Part shown: one piece after another, positions 34,101 to 44,861 of the stretch | Numbering within the stretch: position 1 is the first letter of the stretch | Layout of the letters: every line of letters begins with the position of its first letter | DNA from: Halicephalobus mephisto | Taxonomy: Eukaryota; Nematoda; Chromadorea; Rhabditida; Panagrolaimidae | DNA length: 64,000 nt | Direction of reading: 5' to 3' | Assembly (NCBI GenBank): GCA_009193035.1 | Contig: SWDT01000023.1 | Span: forward strand, 62,001-126,000 | Position numbers and translations under genes: made by a program | Notes under the pieces: model-generated | What the model was told of the DNA's origin: nothing | Seen by the model: only the letters and a program-made list of their open reading frames with translations | The model's database searches: none

Positions 34101-35183
34101 CCTGAAAATTACATTTTAGTTTAATTTTAAATTCTAACGTAAAAGTGTAGGCAACGTCCGCTGCTAGGTAGTACGTCGACGAACTTGCCCTAGTAACGCA
34201 TAATAAAAAACAAAAATTAGTTTTAAAACATAATAGTTTAGAAAAAAATTACGGTATTTTCCAATCAAGACCCAAAAGTAAAGAACTTAATGCTTAAATA
34301 ACTCTATAAAAGTAGAATTACAATCAAAGTGTAATAAAGATTTTAAAAAGTAAGTTTTGCAACGAAATGGTCCCAACACGAATTTCTAAATTTCCAGTCG
34401 AGACTCAAAAATTTGAAAATTAGTATTTAGATAATTCTATAAAAACAAAATTATGACCATCATATAAAACTCCGAAAACGAATATTTTTATGAAATGGTC
34501 CCAACACGAATTTCTAATAATTTTCCAGTCGAGATCCAAAAATTTGAAAATTAGTATTTAGATAATTCTACAAAAGATAAACCGTAATTATGCTATAGTA
34601 AATATCTGAAAAAACATTTTTATCTAATTGTCTCGACGGGAATTTTTAGAAACTAGTCCGTATAGTGATTTTAATTTTGCGTGTCGATTTCGTAATCGAT
34701 TTTTTGAAAATGTATTTTTTCTAAACGGATTTAGGAACTTCTAACTCGGGATATATGGAATGTAAAAACCTCCGTCTGCCTCTGGAGGTCAAAGGTTATA
34801 TATGAAAACGTATGTAAAAATCGAAAAAAATCACAACTAACATAATTGAAAAAAAAAATTTTAAATTTACCTTCTTTGAAGAGATGAGGACACAGATCGA
34901 CCAGTTCTGTAGCCGTTCGGACGTCCGTAGGAACGGCATAAGTGTTATAAGCACAATTTTGCTTTAAAGTTTCGTTTTTTCCGCCGCAAATACCACGCAT
35001 AATACATCCTTTTTTTGAATATTTGAACCCGACTGTTTTCAAATGTTCCTTGATCATCGCAGAGACCGGCTTCTGAGGCTCCAGATCCACTGTTGATATG
35101 CATTCTTGAAATAACGTTAGTAAAATTAAAAAAATAATAAAATTTTTCGAATTGCGTTCATTCTTGGCTCCAGGCCGAGGCAT
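28106..35183 (-). CDS. NPC1: Niemann-Pick C1 sterol transporter (NPC1/NCR)
   Basis: Seven exons: 34871-35183, 32798-34101, 31630-31995, 31398-31588, 29186-30668, 28319-28595 and 28106-28272. All phases agree, giving 1366 aa (family about 1270-1390). A signal peptide precedes a Cys-rich N-terminal sterol-binding domain (CCDFEQL, '[18 protein letters not shown]'). There are 13 TM segments in the family; the sterol-sensing domain spans about residues 673-845 ('[19 protein letters not shown]', '[15 protein letters not shown]'). The second Cys-rich luminal loop (GPCCRF, 'ACMSCNVSY') and RND-type final TM block ([12 protein letters not shown]) follow. Role: moves LDL-type or dietary sterol out of late endosomes/lysosomes, and in nematodes supplies sterol for dafachronic acid. 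The C-terminus (SCRQKLVN) lacks the vertebrate LLNF lysosomal signal. The start was chosen at the ATG before a good signal peptide, downstream of a TTTTTTAG acceptor. Confidence 0.96.
28640..29150. repeat. Intronic repeat family E in NPC1 intron 5
   Basis: Two units of about 180-200 bp with 'tttgccagatttaccatttt', 'taatataactcgctcttttt' and 'gcgggaattcaaaaattaca'. The same units occur in NPC1 intron 4. Confidence 0.75.
30710..31340. repeat. Intronic repeat family E in NPC1 intron 4, about 3.5 units
   Basis: Units of about 180 bp, near-identical to one another and to 28640-29150: 'taatataactcgctcttttt', 'ccgcgccaattcaaaaatta' and 'ttacgaaattgcttcagtac'. A single diverged copy of the family is at about 52255-52330 in the globin intron. 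Confidence 0.8.
32190..32575. repeat. Tandem repeat, 3 copies of about 129 bp, in NPC1 intron 2
   Basis: Three units start 'aggtaaaaaaactaaatttt' and run 'ggcaaagtgagaatatcgcc', 'aaatgccaattatt'. Short related pieces ('tttgccaaagttcgg', 'gccaattacg') occur near 41640-41700 and 2210-2240. Confidence 0.8.
34340..34640. repeat. Tandem repeat of about 120-130 bp in NPC1 intron 1
   Basis: Copies of 'gaaatggtcccaacacgaat', 'ccagtcgagacccaaaa' and 'ttagtatttagataattcta', at least 2.5 units. The 'ggtcccaacacgaat' core recalls the palindromic arrays at 52.6-60.5 kb. Confidence 0.7.
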
Positions 35184-37340
35184 CGTCGACCGAGCGGGAC
35201 TTCCGGAGGAACAGCCACTGCCGAAAGAGCTCCAAAAAACAAACAATTCTAAAAAAAATACTTTTTAAAAAAATAAAAGATTAATTTATAGAGGATAACA
35301 CGAAGCCAATGGGATTATTCAAAGTAGGAAAATCAAAAATAAAAAAATTTCGGAAAATAAATCGATTTGGATTTGTGCCAGCACGGAAAACGAGGAAATC
35401 GACACTCGCGCGGAGAATCCATATAAAATTCCGATCGGAAATGGTTTAATTCACTAAAAAAGGAAAAATATATAAAATAAACAATAAAATCGATAAAAAT
35501 AATTTAAATAATTTTAAATAAAAAATCGATAAAAATAATTTTAAATAAAAAATTAATAAAAATAATTTAAATAATTTTAAATAAAAAATTGATAAAAATA
35601 ATTTTAAATAAAAAATCGATAAAAATAATTTAAATAATTTAAAATAAAAAATTGATAAAAATAATTTTAAATAAAAAATTAATAAAAATAATTTAAATAA
35701 TTTTAAATATAAAAAGTTAAAAATATTATTATTCAAGAAAAATAAAAATCATCATTTTTAAAAAATTAAAATATTACTATAAAGAAAAACAGAAATATTG
35801 TAAAAAAATAAAAATAAACATTGTTACGAAATCGTTCTGACACGACTTTTTAGGAATTTTGAAGTCACATATTTTTGTTGTAAAATTATATTATATAAAA
35901 TTTAAATTTAAAATTATATTATTATGTAAAATTTAAAATTATTACGAAATTGTTTTAACACGAATTTTCAGAACTTTTTAGGAATTTCGAAAATTTGAAG
36001 TTACATATTTTTGTTGTAAAATTATATTATATAAAAGTTGAATTAAAAATTATTACGAAATCGTTCAAATACGAATTTTTAGGAATTTCGAAAATTTGAA
36101 GTCACATATCTTTGTTGTAAAATTATATTATATAAAATTAAAATTAAAAATTATTACGAAATTGTTTTAACACGAATTTTTAGGACTTTTTGGAAAACTT
36201 CGAAAATTTGAAGTTACATATTTTTGTTGTAAAATTATATTATATAAAAGTTAAATTAAAAATTATTACGAAATCGTTCAAACACGAATTTTTAGGAATT
36301 TAGAAAATTTGAAGTCATATATCTTTGTTGTAAAATTCCCACGAGATTTTGGAAAATTCAAAAACTTGTGTGAAATTTTCGAACATTTTTAACCTGATTC
36401 TGGATGATTCTAGAATTTTCCAAAAAATCCAGAAAAATTCCCATGAAATTTTAGAAAATTCTAGTTTGATAAACTCAAAAATTAAAATACATGTTTCTAC
36501 GAAATCGTCTCGAAGCGAATTTTCGGAATTCGAAGTGCCAAACTTTGGTTTTAGATTCCCACGGAATTGTAATCCGATAAATATAAAAATTAAAAAACAC
36601 TGTTACGAAATTTTAAAAATTCAAAATTATACGTTTTTGAAAATTTTAATTTCATATATAAAAAAGTAAAAAATTTTTTGTCACGAATTTTAAAAATTCA
36701 AAATTATAGATTTTTATTGTAAATTTTTTTATTTTTTTTAAAATTAAAAAAACTCATGCGAAATTTTAATTTTATATATAAAAAAAACAAGAAAAAAGTA
36801 ATTATGGAATTTTCCCACCGCGAATTTTGGATTTTAATTATTAATCCTCTTAAAATTTTGGAAATTTCCACCTGATTTTTGAAGATTTTAAATTTTTAAA
36901 TTAGATTTTGGAGGATTACAGATTTTAAAAAGTAAAATTTAATTTAAAAAAGTAGAAAAAATATAAAAAATAAGAAATAGAAAAATAGGAAAAATAAAAA
37001 GTAGAAAATGGAAAATGGAAAAGTAGAAAAATAGGAAAAATAAGAAATAGAAAAATAGAAAAAGTAGAAAATACAAAAAAGTAGAAAAAATACAAAAAAT
37101 AAGAAATAAGAAATAGAAAAATAGGAAAATAGGAAAAGTAAGAAATAAGAAATAGAAAAAATAAGAAATAGAAAATAGAAAAATAGGAAAAATAAGAAAT
37201 AGAAAAATAGAAAAAATAGAAAAAATAAGAAATAGAAAATAGAAAAATAGGAAAAATAAGAAATAGAAAAATAGAAAAAATAGAAAAAATAAGAAATAGA
37301 AAATAGAAAAATAGGAAAAATAAGAAATAGAAAATAGAAA
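35184..37340. repeat. AT-rich minisatellites upstream of NPC1
   Basis: 35446-35720 repeats 'aaaaataattttaaataaa' units. 35820-36330 has five copies of a roughly 110-bp unit ('tgaagtcacatatctttgtt', 'gtaaaattatattatataaa', 'acgaaatcgttcaaacacga'). 36940-37340 repeats 'agaaaaataggaaaaataag'. Long Phe/Leu/Ile-rich open frames on the minus strand across these arrays are artefacts of missing stop trinucleotides. Confidence 0.75.
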
Positions 37341-37344
37341 AATA

Positions 37345-38155
37345 GAAAAAAAGGAGCGCAATCGACTTTCGGCATTTGCGTTCGAACTAGCTTTGAATTT
37401 TCTCTGGTTGCCAGTCAGTCCGTCTGAAAAATTTTTTTCTTGGTTGAAGAGAAGCCTTTCAGGGACTCGTTGCCTAAGGCAAGACGAACAGAAATTAGCT
37501 GTAGCTTGTTTTGTCAAAGAGAGCCGCTGTTCTTTCGACAGGTAGCGCAAGTTTCAAAAAAATACAAATAGGTCGCGGAAATCCTCGAGAACTATCTTCA
37601 TCGAGTGCTTCCTGGGACCGGCTCTGTCGTGACGTAACTGACATAGATTCTCCAAGTCAAAATTTTTGAGATTTTTTTAAGCATTTGGAAAAATTGATAA
37701 AAAATTAAAAAAGTAATAAAATTTTTCAAAAAAATTAAATATAAAAATTAAAAAAAATAGTAAAATTTCTATAAAAAATTAATAAAAAAATATAATTTTT
37801 TAAAAAATTAATAAAAAAATTTAATTTTTTTAGAAAAAAGTGGAAAAAATTTAATTTTTATAAAAAAATAATAAAATTTTTCGAAAAAATTGATAAAAAA
37901 ATACAGAAAAAGTTAAATTTTTAAAAAAAAAAGTGGAAAAAAACTTAATTTTTTTTTAAATTTCTGAAAAAAATTTAATTTTTTTTAGGAAAATGATAAA
38001 AATTAAAATCATTGATAAAATTAAAAGTGTGAAATTTAGCAATTGACCGACTAGATTCGAAATTTGTCACTTCGGATTGTCCAGGGGGACTGGTTGGAGG
38101 CGACTCGAGAGCCTCGCGCAGATGGTCAAAATCGATACGCCTTTCAGAAAAAATC
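37345..38155 (-). other. Candidate minus-strand exons of an unidentified gene
   Basis: Three less AT-rich patches look codon-like on the minus strand. At about 38045-38142 the frame reads RRIDFDHLREALESPPTSP and continues PGQSEVTNFESSRSIA. At about 37590-37655 it reads MSVTSRQSRSQEALDEDSS, then RGFPRP. At about 37360-37480 it reads QRVPERLLFNQEKNFSDG, then 'NQRKFKASSNANAESRL', after a TGCCTTAG acceptor. The composition suggests a disordered, phosphorylatable protein. I could not find one phase-consistent chain of donors and acceptors, so exon limits are approximate and this may be a decayed gene. Confidence 0.3.
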
Positions 38156-39154
38156 GAAAATCATACTATAGAACCAACGGAAATCGGTATTTTCACGGAA
38201 TTATCTTGACACGAATTTTCGGAATTTTTCACAAACGAAAAAATTTTTAATGGATTTCGAAAAATTTTTAAATTTCAGAAATTTTTAATGGATTCTGAAA
38301 AAATTTAAAATCTTCCACAAAATTCAGAATTTTTTGTGAAAAATTTGAAAAATTCCAAAATTCAGAATTTTTTGTAAAAATTTGAAAAATTCGAAAATTT
38401 TAATTAATTTCGAAAAATTTTAAAAAATTAAAAAAATTTTTTCTGGAACTTTTAGAAAATTCTAGAATCTTCTACTTGAATCTAGAAACCTTCAGAAGCT
38501 TCTAATAGATTCTGAAGACATCCAAAAAATTCAGATTTTTGTGGAATTTTTGATTTTAGAAGTTTTGGATAAAATTTCGAATTTGTTTAGATTTTAGGAG
38601 TTTTCAGAATCTTCTACTTGAATCTCGAAGATTTCAGAAGCTTCCAATGGATTCTGAAGACATCTGAAATTTCCTACTAAATCCAGAAAAATTCAGGTTT
38701 CTCAGAAATTTTAGAAAATTATTAAAATTATTAAAATTTTCAGAAATTTCTAATTTTTTCTAAGGCTTCAGAAGCCACCATAAGATTCTGAAAGATTTCA
38801 GAAGATCATAGAAGTTCGAAGGGGATTCTGGAAGGTTCCAGAAGCTTATATGAAGTTCTAGAAAATTTGAGAATCTGAAATTTTAAAAGTTTCAATAATA
38901 TTCTGAAATTCTATAAAATTTCCGTTGGATTCTGAAAGATTGCAGAAAATTTTAAAGATCCTCAAAAAATTCCGTTTGGATTTTCGAAGATTTCAGAATC
39001 CTTCGTGAAATTTCGTAAGATTCTAAAAATTTCCAGAAATTTGAAGGTTCTGGAAGATTCCAGAAGCTTATATGAAATTCTCAAAAGATTCTGAAGTTTT
39101 AACTAGTTTCTGAAAATTTTCAGAACGAATGATGAAGCCCGTCTTTGACGAACT
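38156..39154. other. AT-rich DNA, no gene recognised
   Basis: Degenerate iterations of 'gattctgaagacatc', 'tttcagaagcttcta' and 'agaaaattctagaatctt'. This looks like a decayed short-period satellite; nothing coding. Confidence 0.6.
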
Positions 39155-39715
39155 CTTTGGGCTGCACGACAGTTGCCTCCCAACGAAATTTCCTCCCTTC
39201 TCTTCCACAGGATTTATCTCATTTTGTTTTTATATTTTTTGTAGTTAAACTAACTTAATATCTCAGTTAAGTAAGAAAAATTAATTTAAAAAGAAAAAAC
39301 TTCGAAATAAATGAGAATTGAAAAGAAGAAAAACGAGGAGCAACTGTCGCGCAACCTGCTCCCTTCTCCTCCACCAAATTTCTTTATTTCGTTTTTATAT
39401 TAATTTCTTATAAATAAATTACTTTAATATCTCAGTTAAGTAAAAAAATAGTGATTTAAAAAGAAGAAATTTCGAAATAAATGAGGATTGAAAAGAAGAA
39501 AAACGGGGAGCAAATGTCGCTGGGGGACCACTGTTGCGCAACCTGCTTCCCTCTCCTCCACCAAATTTATCTCATTTCGTTTTTATATTAATTTTTCTAT
39601 ATTCAAATTACCTTGATATTTTATTTAAATAAGAAAAATTAATTCAAAAAGAGTTTCGAAATCAGCGCGAATCAAACAGGAGCAAATGCCACTGGGGCCA
39701 ACCGTCGAGGAGCCT
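39155..39715. repeat. Dispersed family A, about 3 copies, inverted relative to 4312-4850
   Basis: Reverse-complement of the array at 4312-4850: 'cctgctcccttctcctccac', 'taatatctcagttaagtaag', 'aaagaagaaaaacg', 'gagcaactgtcgcgcaacct'. The last unit ends 'gcgaatcaaacaggagcaaa', matching the arms at 15.7 and 16.2 kb. Confidence 0.85.
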
Positions 39716-39729
39716 CCGGTCGTGTGATA

Positions 39730-39831
39730 ACAGTTACGAAACAACTGTCGCGTAAAATCAATATCCAGGTTACTGTAGTTCTCATGAGATCCCTGATATT
39801 CGCGTTGGGACAACTCCACAACAACGTCCAT
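39730..39831 (-). other. Candidate first exon, unidentified
   Basis: From an ATG at 39831 the minus strand encodes MDVVVELSQREYQGSHEN, then YSNLDIDFTRQLF, followed by a possible GTAACT donor. Codon use is unlike the AT-rich surroundings. It runs directly into family A repeat sequence, so it may be chance or a first exon of the gene suggested at 37.3-38.2 kb. Confidence 0.22.
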
Positions 39832-39899
39832 TTCTGTTTTATAAAGTAAAATTTTACAAAAAATTTCACAATACTCTAAAATTTGCAATTCCGCAAAAA

Positions 39900-42800
39900 T
39901 TTATTAAAAGAAAAATAACAAAAATTCGTCTTTTTATATTCTAAGATAACTCAAGTTCAGAGTTGCAAAGGATTTAAGCAAATAAATCTCGTCATTAGTG
40001 GTTTATTTTAAGGCGAGAAAATTGTTACTCATCTTAGTCAAAGTTGGCGGACACAAGAGCTTATCAAAAAATACGTGGAGACATAGCATGAAGACAGCTA
40101 ACTATGCATGACGAAGTTGACGCCATAAACATAATAAACGGACACAAAATGCACTTTTTGAGACTTTTTCAAAAGTAATAAAAAATATAAAAATGATAAA
40201 AGTAAAAATGATAAAAGTATAAAAAATATAAAAATATAGAAAATATAAAAGTATAAAAGTATAAAAAAATATAGAAAATATAGAAAATATAAAAATTATA
40301 AAAATATAGAAAATTATAAAAATTATAAAAATATAGAAAATATAAAAATATAGAAAATATAAAAATTATAAAAATTATAAAAATATAGAAAATATAAAAT
40401 TGATGAAAATATAGAAAATATAAAAACGAAAACAAAAATACGAAAGTTGATTAAGGATCGGCTGATATACCGAAAGTCCATCTGAGAAGAATCAAAAAAT
40501 CAAATTTTCATATGTAGGTTTTTTGTATTTTAATAACAAGTTTAAAAACAATTTAAAAAATTGAAATTCATACATAAATTCAATCGTCTTTCGAATATAT
40601 CTAAAAAAATCAAGAAATTAAAGAATTCATATATGAATTTCCTAATATTAAGATGATATATCAAAAAAATAAAAATCAAAAAGTATTTTTAAAATTTTTA
40701 GAATTTTTAAAATTTTTAAAATTTTTAGAATTTTTAGAATTTTTTAAATTTTTGGAATTTTTAGAATTTTTTAAATTTTTGGAATTTTTAGAATTTTTCT
40801 TCAAAAAACGTTTAACATAACTGAAATAACTACGCCATCAAAAATTACACAAATTCAAACATGGAAAATGTTTGACATTGTGGTCTCTGAATGACTCACT
40901 TTTTTCACTTTTGCGGACTGAAACAGTTCATGGATTGAAAGAACAAGGATTAAATTGTCCAACTTAGGTCAACAAAATTTCGAAATTCTCTAGTAGTCCT
41001 CCAAATCTAAATAGCTTTTCGAGAACATGGAAAATTGAATATTCTGTGGACGAAAATGATAGATAAAAAATTTTAGGAATTTTATGTAAATTTTAAAAAT
41101 TTTATAGGAATTTTCAGAAATTTTTTATATTTTTATGTAAATTTTTAAAGATTTCTTAGAATTATATGAAATTTCAGAATTTTATGTAAATTTAAAAAAT
41201 TTTTTATAATTTTATGTAAATTTTTAAAGATTTTTTAGAATTATATGAAATTTTATAATTTTATGTAAATTTTTAAAGATTTTTTAGAATTTTATATAGA
41301 TCTTTCAAATTTTATAGAAAATTCGAGAATTTCACGAAGATTTTTGAAATTTTCCAGAATCAAGTAGAAAATTCTGAAACTTTTCAGAATCTTGTGTAAA
41401 TTTCGAGAATTCAATGAAATTGTTTGAAAAATTCTAAAATTTGAAAGAAATTTTTGGGATTTTCCAGAATCCAGTAGAGAATTCTGAAATCTTCAAAGAT
41501 TTTATGTTTCCAAAAACCTTCAGAATTTTGTGAAAATTTTGAAAATTAAAAATTTTTGAAAATTTGTTTTCAGACGATTTCGTAATAATTTATATTTTTA
41601 ATTTTAAAGAAAAACCACATTTGGCATTCAATCACAGCTTGCCAAGGGTTCAAATTTGGCAATATTCACACTTTGCCAAAGTTCGGTTTTTTACGTTTCT
41701 TTTACCTAAAATTTTCCAGAACTTGAAGGAGTTTTTTTGACATCTAGATCTGAAACCGGAACTATACAAATCTGTATCAAAACTATTTCATAATTATTTT
41801 CATGAAAACAGTGATTTTAGAAGTTTTTAGAAAAGTATAACTTCGTTCTGAGACTATTTCGCAATAATTGGTTGGATTCTTTGTGGTGTGGTTATTGTCA
41901 GTAGTCACAGAACGCCAAGAATGCGGGACGTTTACCATTCGAATTCCTGACTGATAGAAAAACCGAAAAATCAATGGAGTGGGCGAGCGAGCGAGATGAA
42001 AGGCGGCGGGAGTGAGGACGAGGCCAGTCGATCTTTCCAGGAACGGAAAATCGGGGATTACAGGACGGAAGACGGTCGAAAATTGGATAATCATGTTGAA
42101 AAAAAAAATTATCCAATTTTTATAAAAAAATATTTTTATTAAAATTTAATTATTCAATTTTCGAATTTTCATAAGGTCAAAGTTGAAAATTTTGAAATTG
42201 TCTGGTTTTTATGAAATTAAAAAAAATTAAAAAATTTTCAAAGTCAAAAAAATAAGAAAAATAAGAAAATTGGGCCATTTCGAAAAACATCACAACCAGA
42301 AGGAACAATTCTACCAAAATTAATTTTAAAAATCACATTAACTTAAAAAATAAAAATTTTCCAAAAATGGTCCCGACGCGAATTTTCGAAATATTTTAGA
42401 AATTTTTAAAAATCACATTAATTTAGAAATAAAAAATAAAAATTTTCTAAAAATGGTCCTAAGAAGAATTTTTGGAAGATTTTAAAAATTATATTTTTTT
42501 GAAAAATGGTCCTGAGAAGAATTTTTGGAAGATTTTAGAGATTCTTAAAATTATATTTTTTTGAAAAACGATCGAAAAGAATTTTTGGAAGATTTTTAAA
42601 ATTATATTTTTTTGAAAAACGATCGAAAAAAATTTCTGAAATTTTCAAGACGTTGTAATTCCAGAAGATTATAGATTTTTCGCTGTATTTTGTAATATTG
42701 TGTAAAATCCTGGTTTAAACAAAACCAGGAAGTTTAAAAAATCGAATAAAAAACGAACAATTTTCGAAATTTTGAAAATTAAAAAAAAAAACAGGAAATT

Positions 42801-42940
42801 TGCACCATTTGAGAGAACGGCACGACAGGAAGGAACATTGGGTTCGGAGCAATTCTACCAAAATTGACCAAAAAATAGTCCTTGAAAATTCTTTTTTTCA
42901 CTAAAGGACATTTCAAGGTTCCGGATAGTGACTAATTTTA
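39900..42940. repeat. AT-rich region with microsatellites; no confident gene
   Basis: 40170-40440 is an 'aaaatataaaaatatagaaa' microsatellite. 40680-40800 repeats 'ttttagaatttttaaaattt'. 41060-41320 repeats 'ttatgtaaatttttaaagat'. 42360-42640 repeats 'tttttggaagattttaaaaa'. An isolated GC-rich patch at 41885-42113 has two open minus-strand frames (one starts MIIQFSTVFRPVIPDFPFL) and a possible GTAAAC donor; it could be a promoter or first exon. Confidence 0.5.
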
Positions 42941-42949
42941 AATTCTAAT

Positions 42950-43740
42950 CGATTATAAAACAATTCCTCCCCAAGGATATTTGGTCCACAAGGATATTAA
43001 GTTCTTAGGGATATTAGATCACCAGGAATATGAAGTTCTTAAGGATATTAGGTCCACAAGGATATTAAGTCCCTAGGGATATTAAGTCCCCAAGGATATT
43101 AAGTTCTTAGGGATATTAGATCACCAGGAATATTAAGTTCCTAAGGATATTAACTTCTTAGGGATATTAAGTCTCCAAGGATATTAGGTCCCTAGGGATA
43201 TTTGGACTATAAGGATATTAAGTCCCTAGGGATATTAGGTCTTTAGTGATACTTCCTCCTTGACGGTATTTTGCCCTTAGGGAAACTTTTTTCCCAGCGA
43301 TATTTGATTTCCAATGATATCTCTCACCCAGCGGCACTTCTTTCCCCCAATGGTATTTGGTCCCTAACGGTACTTTTTCCCCAGCGGCATTTCCCCCATT
43401 AACACTTCCTTTCCAGTGGTAGTTAGTCCCTAATTGTAATTCCTGGCCAGCACTTAGTCCTTAGTGGAATTTCCTCCCTAGGTGAAATTTGGTCCCTAAG
43501 GTGTTTCCTGGCCAGTGACGGTTACCTCCTAGCGGCACTTCTTCCATTGTCACATTTGGTCCCCTGACGAAACCTCCCCAGCGGCATTTACTCCCTTAAT
43601 TCCCACTGATTTCGAAGTTTTCTTTTTCAATTCGTTTTTCTCACCTGATATATTAACCCAACCCGGTTATCAGGAAGCTAATACAAATCTTAAAAAATAA
43701 AAGGACGAAATGCCGCAGGGGAGCGACCGTTGTACAATCC
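42950..43740. repeat. About 19-bp minisatellite grading into a family A fragment
   Basis: From 42950 to 43250, at least 14 copies of 'aaggatattaagtccctagg' variants. From 43260 the units drift to 'ccccagcggcacttcttccc'-type sequence, and 43560-43740 is a recognisable family A fragment ('ccactgatttcgaagttttc', 'ggacgaaatgccgcagggga'). The minisatellite may have grown from the family A edge. Confidence 0.75.
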
Positions 43741-44861
43741 TTTAATCGATAGTGGATAGTGACTGAGTTTCGTCACCGAAAAGCTTTTATTTCCTTGTTC
43801 GGAATGACGTCGAAAATTCTCTGGACAAACAAGAATTTTCTGAAGAAAAAAATAAAAAGAAGTTATATATAGGACAAAGAAAACAATTTTCCGAGATTTA
43901 AAAAAGTTTAACAATTTTCGAAAATAAAAATTCATATATGAAAAAATCCAAAAAAATAAAAATTCATATATGAAACATAAAAAATTAAAAATTTTCAAAA
44001 ATAAAAATTCATATATGAAAAAATTCAAAAAAGTTCGAAAATCTCCAAAAAATAAAATTTCATATATGAAAAATTAAAAATTTTCAAAAATAAAATTCAT
44101 ATATGAAAAAAATCCAAAAAAGTTTTAAAATCTTCAAAAATAAAATTTCATATATGAAAAAATGAAAAATCCGAAAATCGAAAGAAATGGAAAAAGTTTA
44201 AACATAGGAAAATCTAGAAAGTGCTCTATTGTAATCCCCTTGTTTATCTTGATTCCGTCCGAACAGGAAAATCAAAGTTCAGTCCTTCAGCGTTCATCAG
44301 CAGCAGTTCTGGCTGACGACAGGGCTCCGGAGACCAGTCCGTCTGCCCGGCCGTCTTCGGACAGCAACCAGAGTTCCGTCCCGGCCAGCTAAGGGGTTCC
44401 GTCCCGGGCATCTGTTTCCCTCTGGAGTTCCAACTGGACGAAAAGCCTTGAGTGCAGCGGTGGAATCCAGATTCTCAATCCAAAATCGAAATCAACAGTC
44501 AAGCACCAGGATCCAGGGTTCTGGAGACAACTCCGGATTCTGCAAGTACCTGAGATCATATATCAAAACCGTTTAAAGAAATGGAAGCAGCTAAACTGGC
44601 TTTCGAAATGCCAGATCACAGATAGGGAGTTGTTTAAAATGATTTTTCATTTCGAAATGAAAGCTGGAAGACGGTGTTCGGGATAGAGACGCCCCTTCAC
44701 GGCCAAGGACCATCGCGCTTCCGTGTCCATCACAACAACCGCCATGTGATGGCTTCCTTCCCGCATCCCACCGGACGGGCAAAGTCCGGATTTTTGAATA
44801 CACAGGAATGAAATCCTCGGCCTCAGGGCAGGCTCATTCTCTGATTCACTCCTCGTCCAAC
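43741..44861. other. Palindrome-rich AT DNA, then upstream region of the GC-rich gene
   Basis: 43920-44165 has six copies of 'aaaattcatatatgaaaaaa', each centred on a perfect CATATATG palindrome. From about 44230 composition switches abruptly to GC-rich. 44240-44390 is open on the plus strand in a Ser-rich frame (QRSSAAVLADDRAPETSPSA) ending at 44392, but I cannot connect it to a gene. The rest (44400-44860) is presumed promoter. Confidence 0.4.

Noticed and set aside
35446..35736. Phe/Leu/Lys repeat protein on the minus strand
   Set aside because: 'aaaaataattttaaataaa' minisatellite; no start or splice context.
36939..37375. Phe/Leu/Tyr-rich minus-strand frames resembling a membrane protein
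   Set aside because: Produced by an 'agaaaaataggaaaaataag' minisatellite; only the non-repetitive part upstream is kept as a weak candidate.
40169..40435. Tyr/Phe/Ile-rich minus-strand frame
   Set aside because: AT microsatellite.
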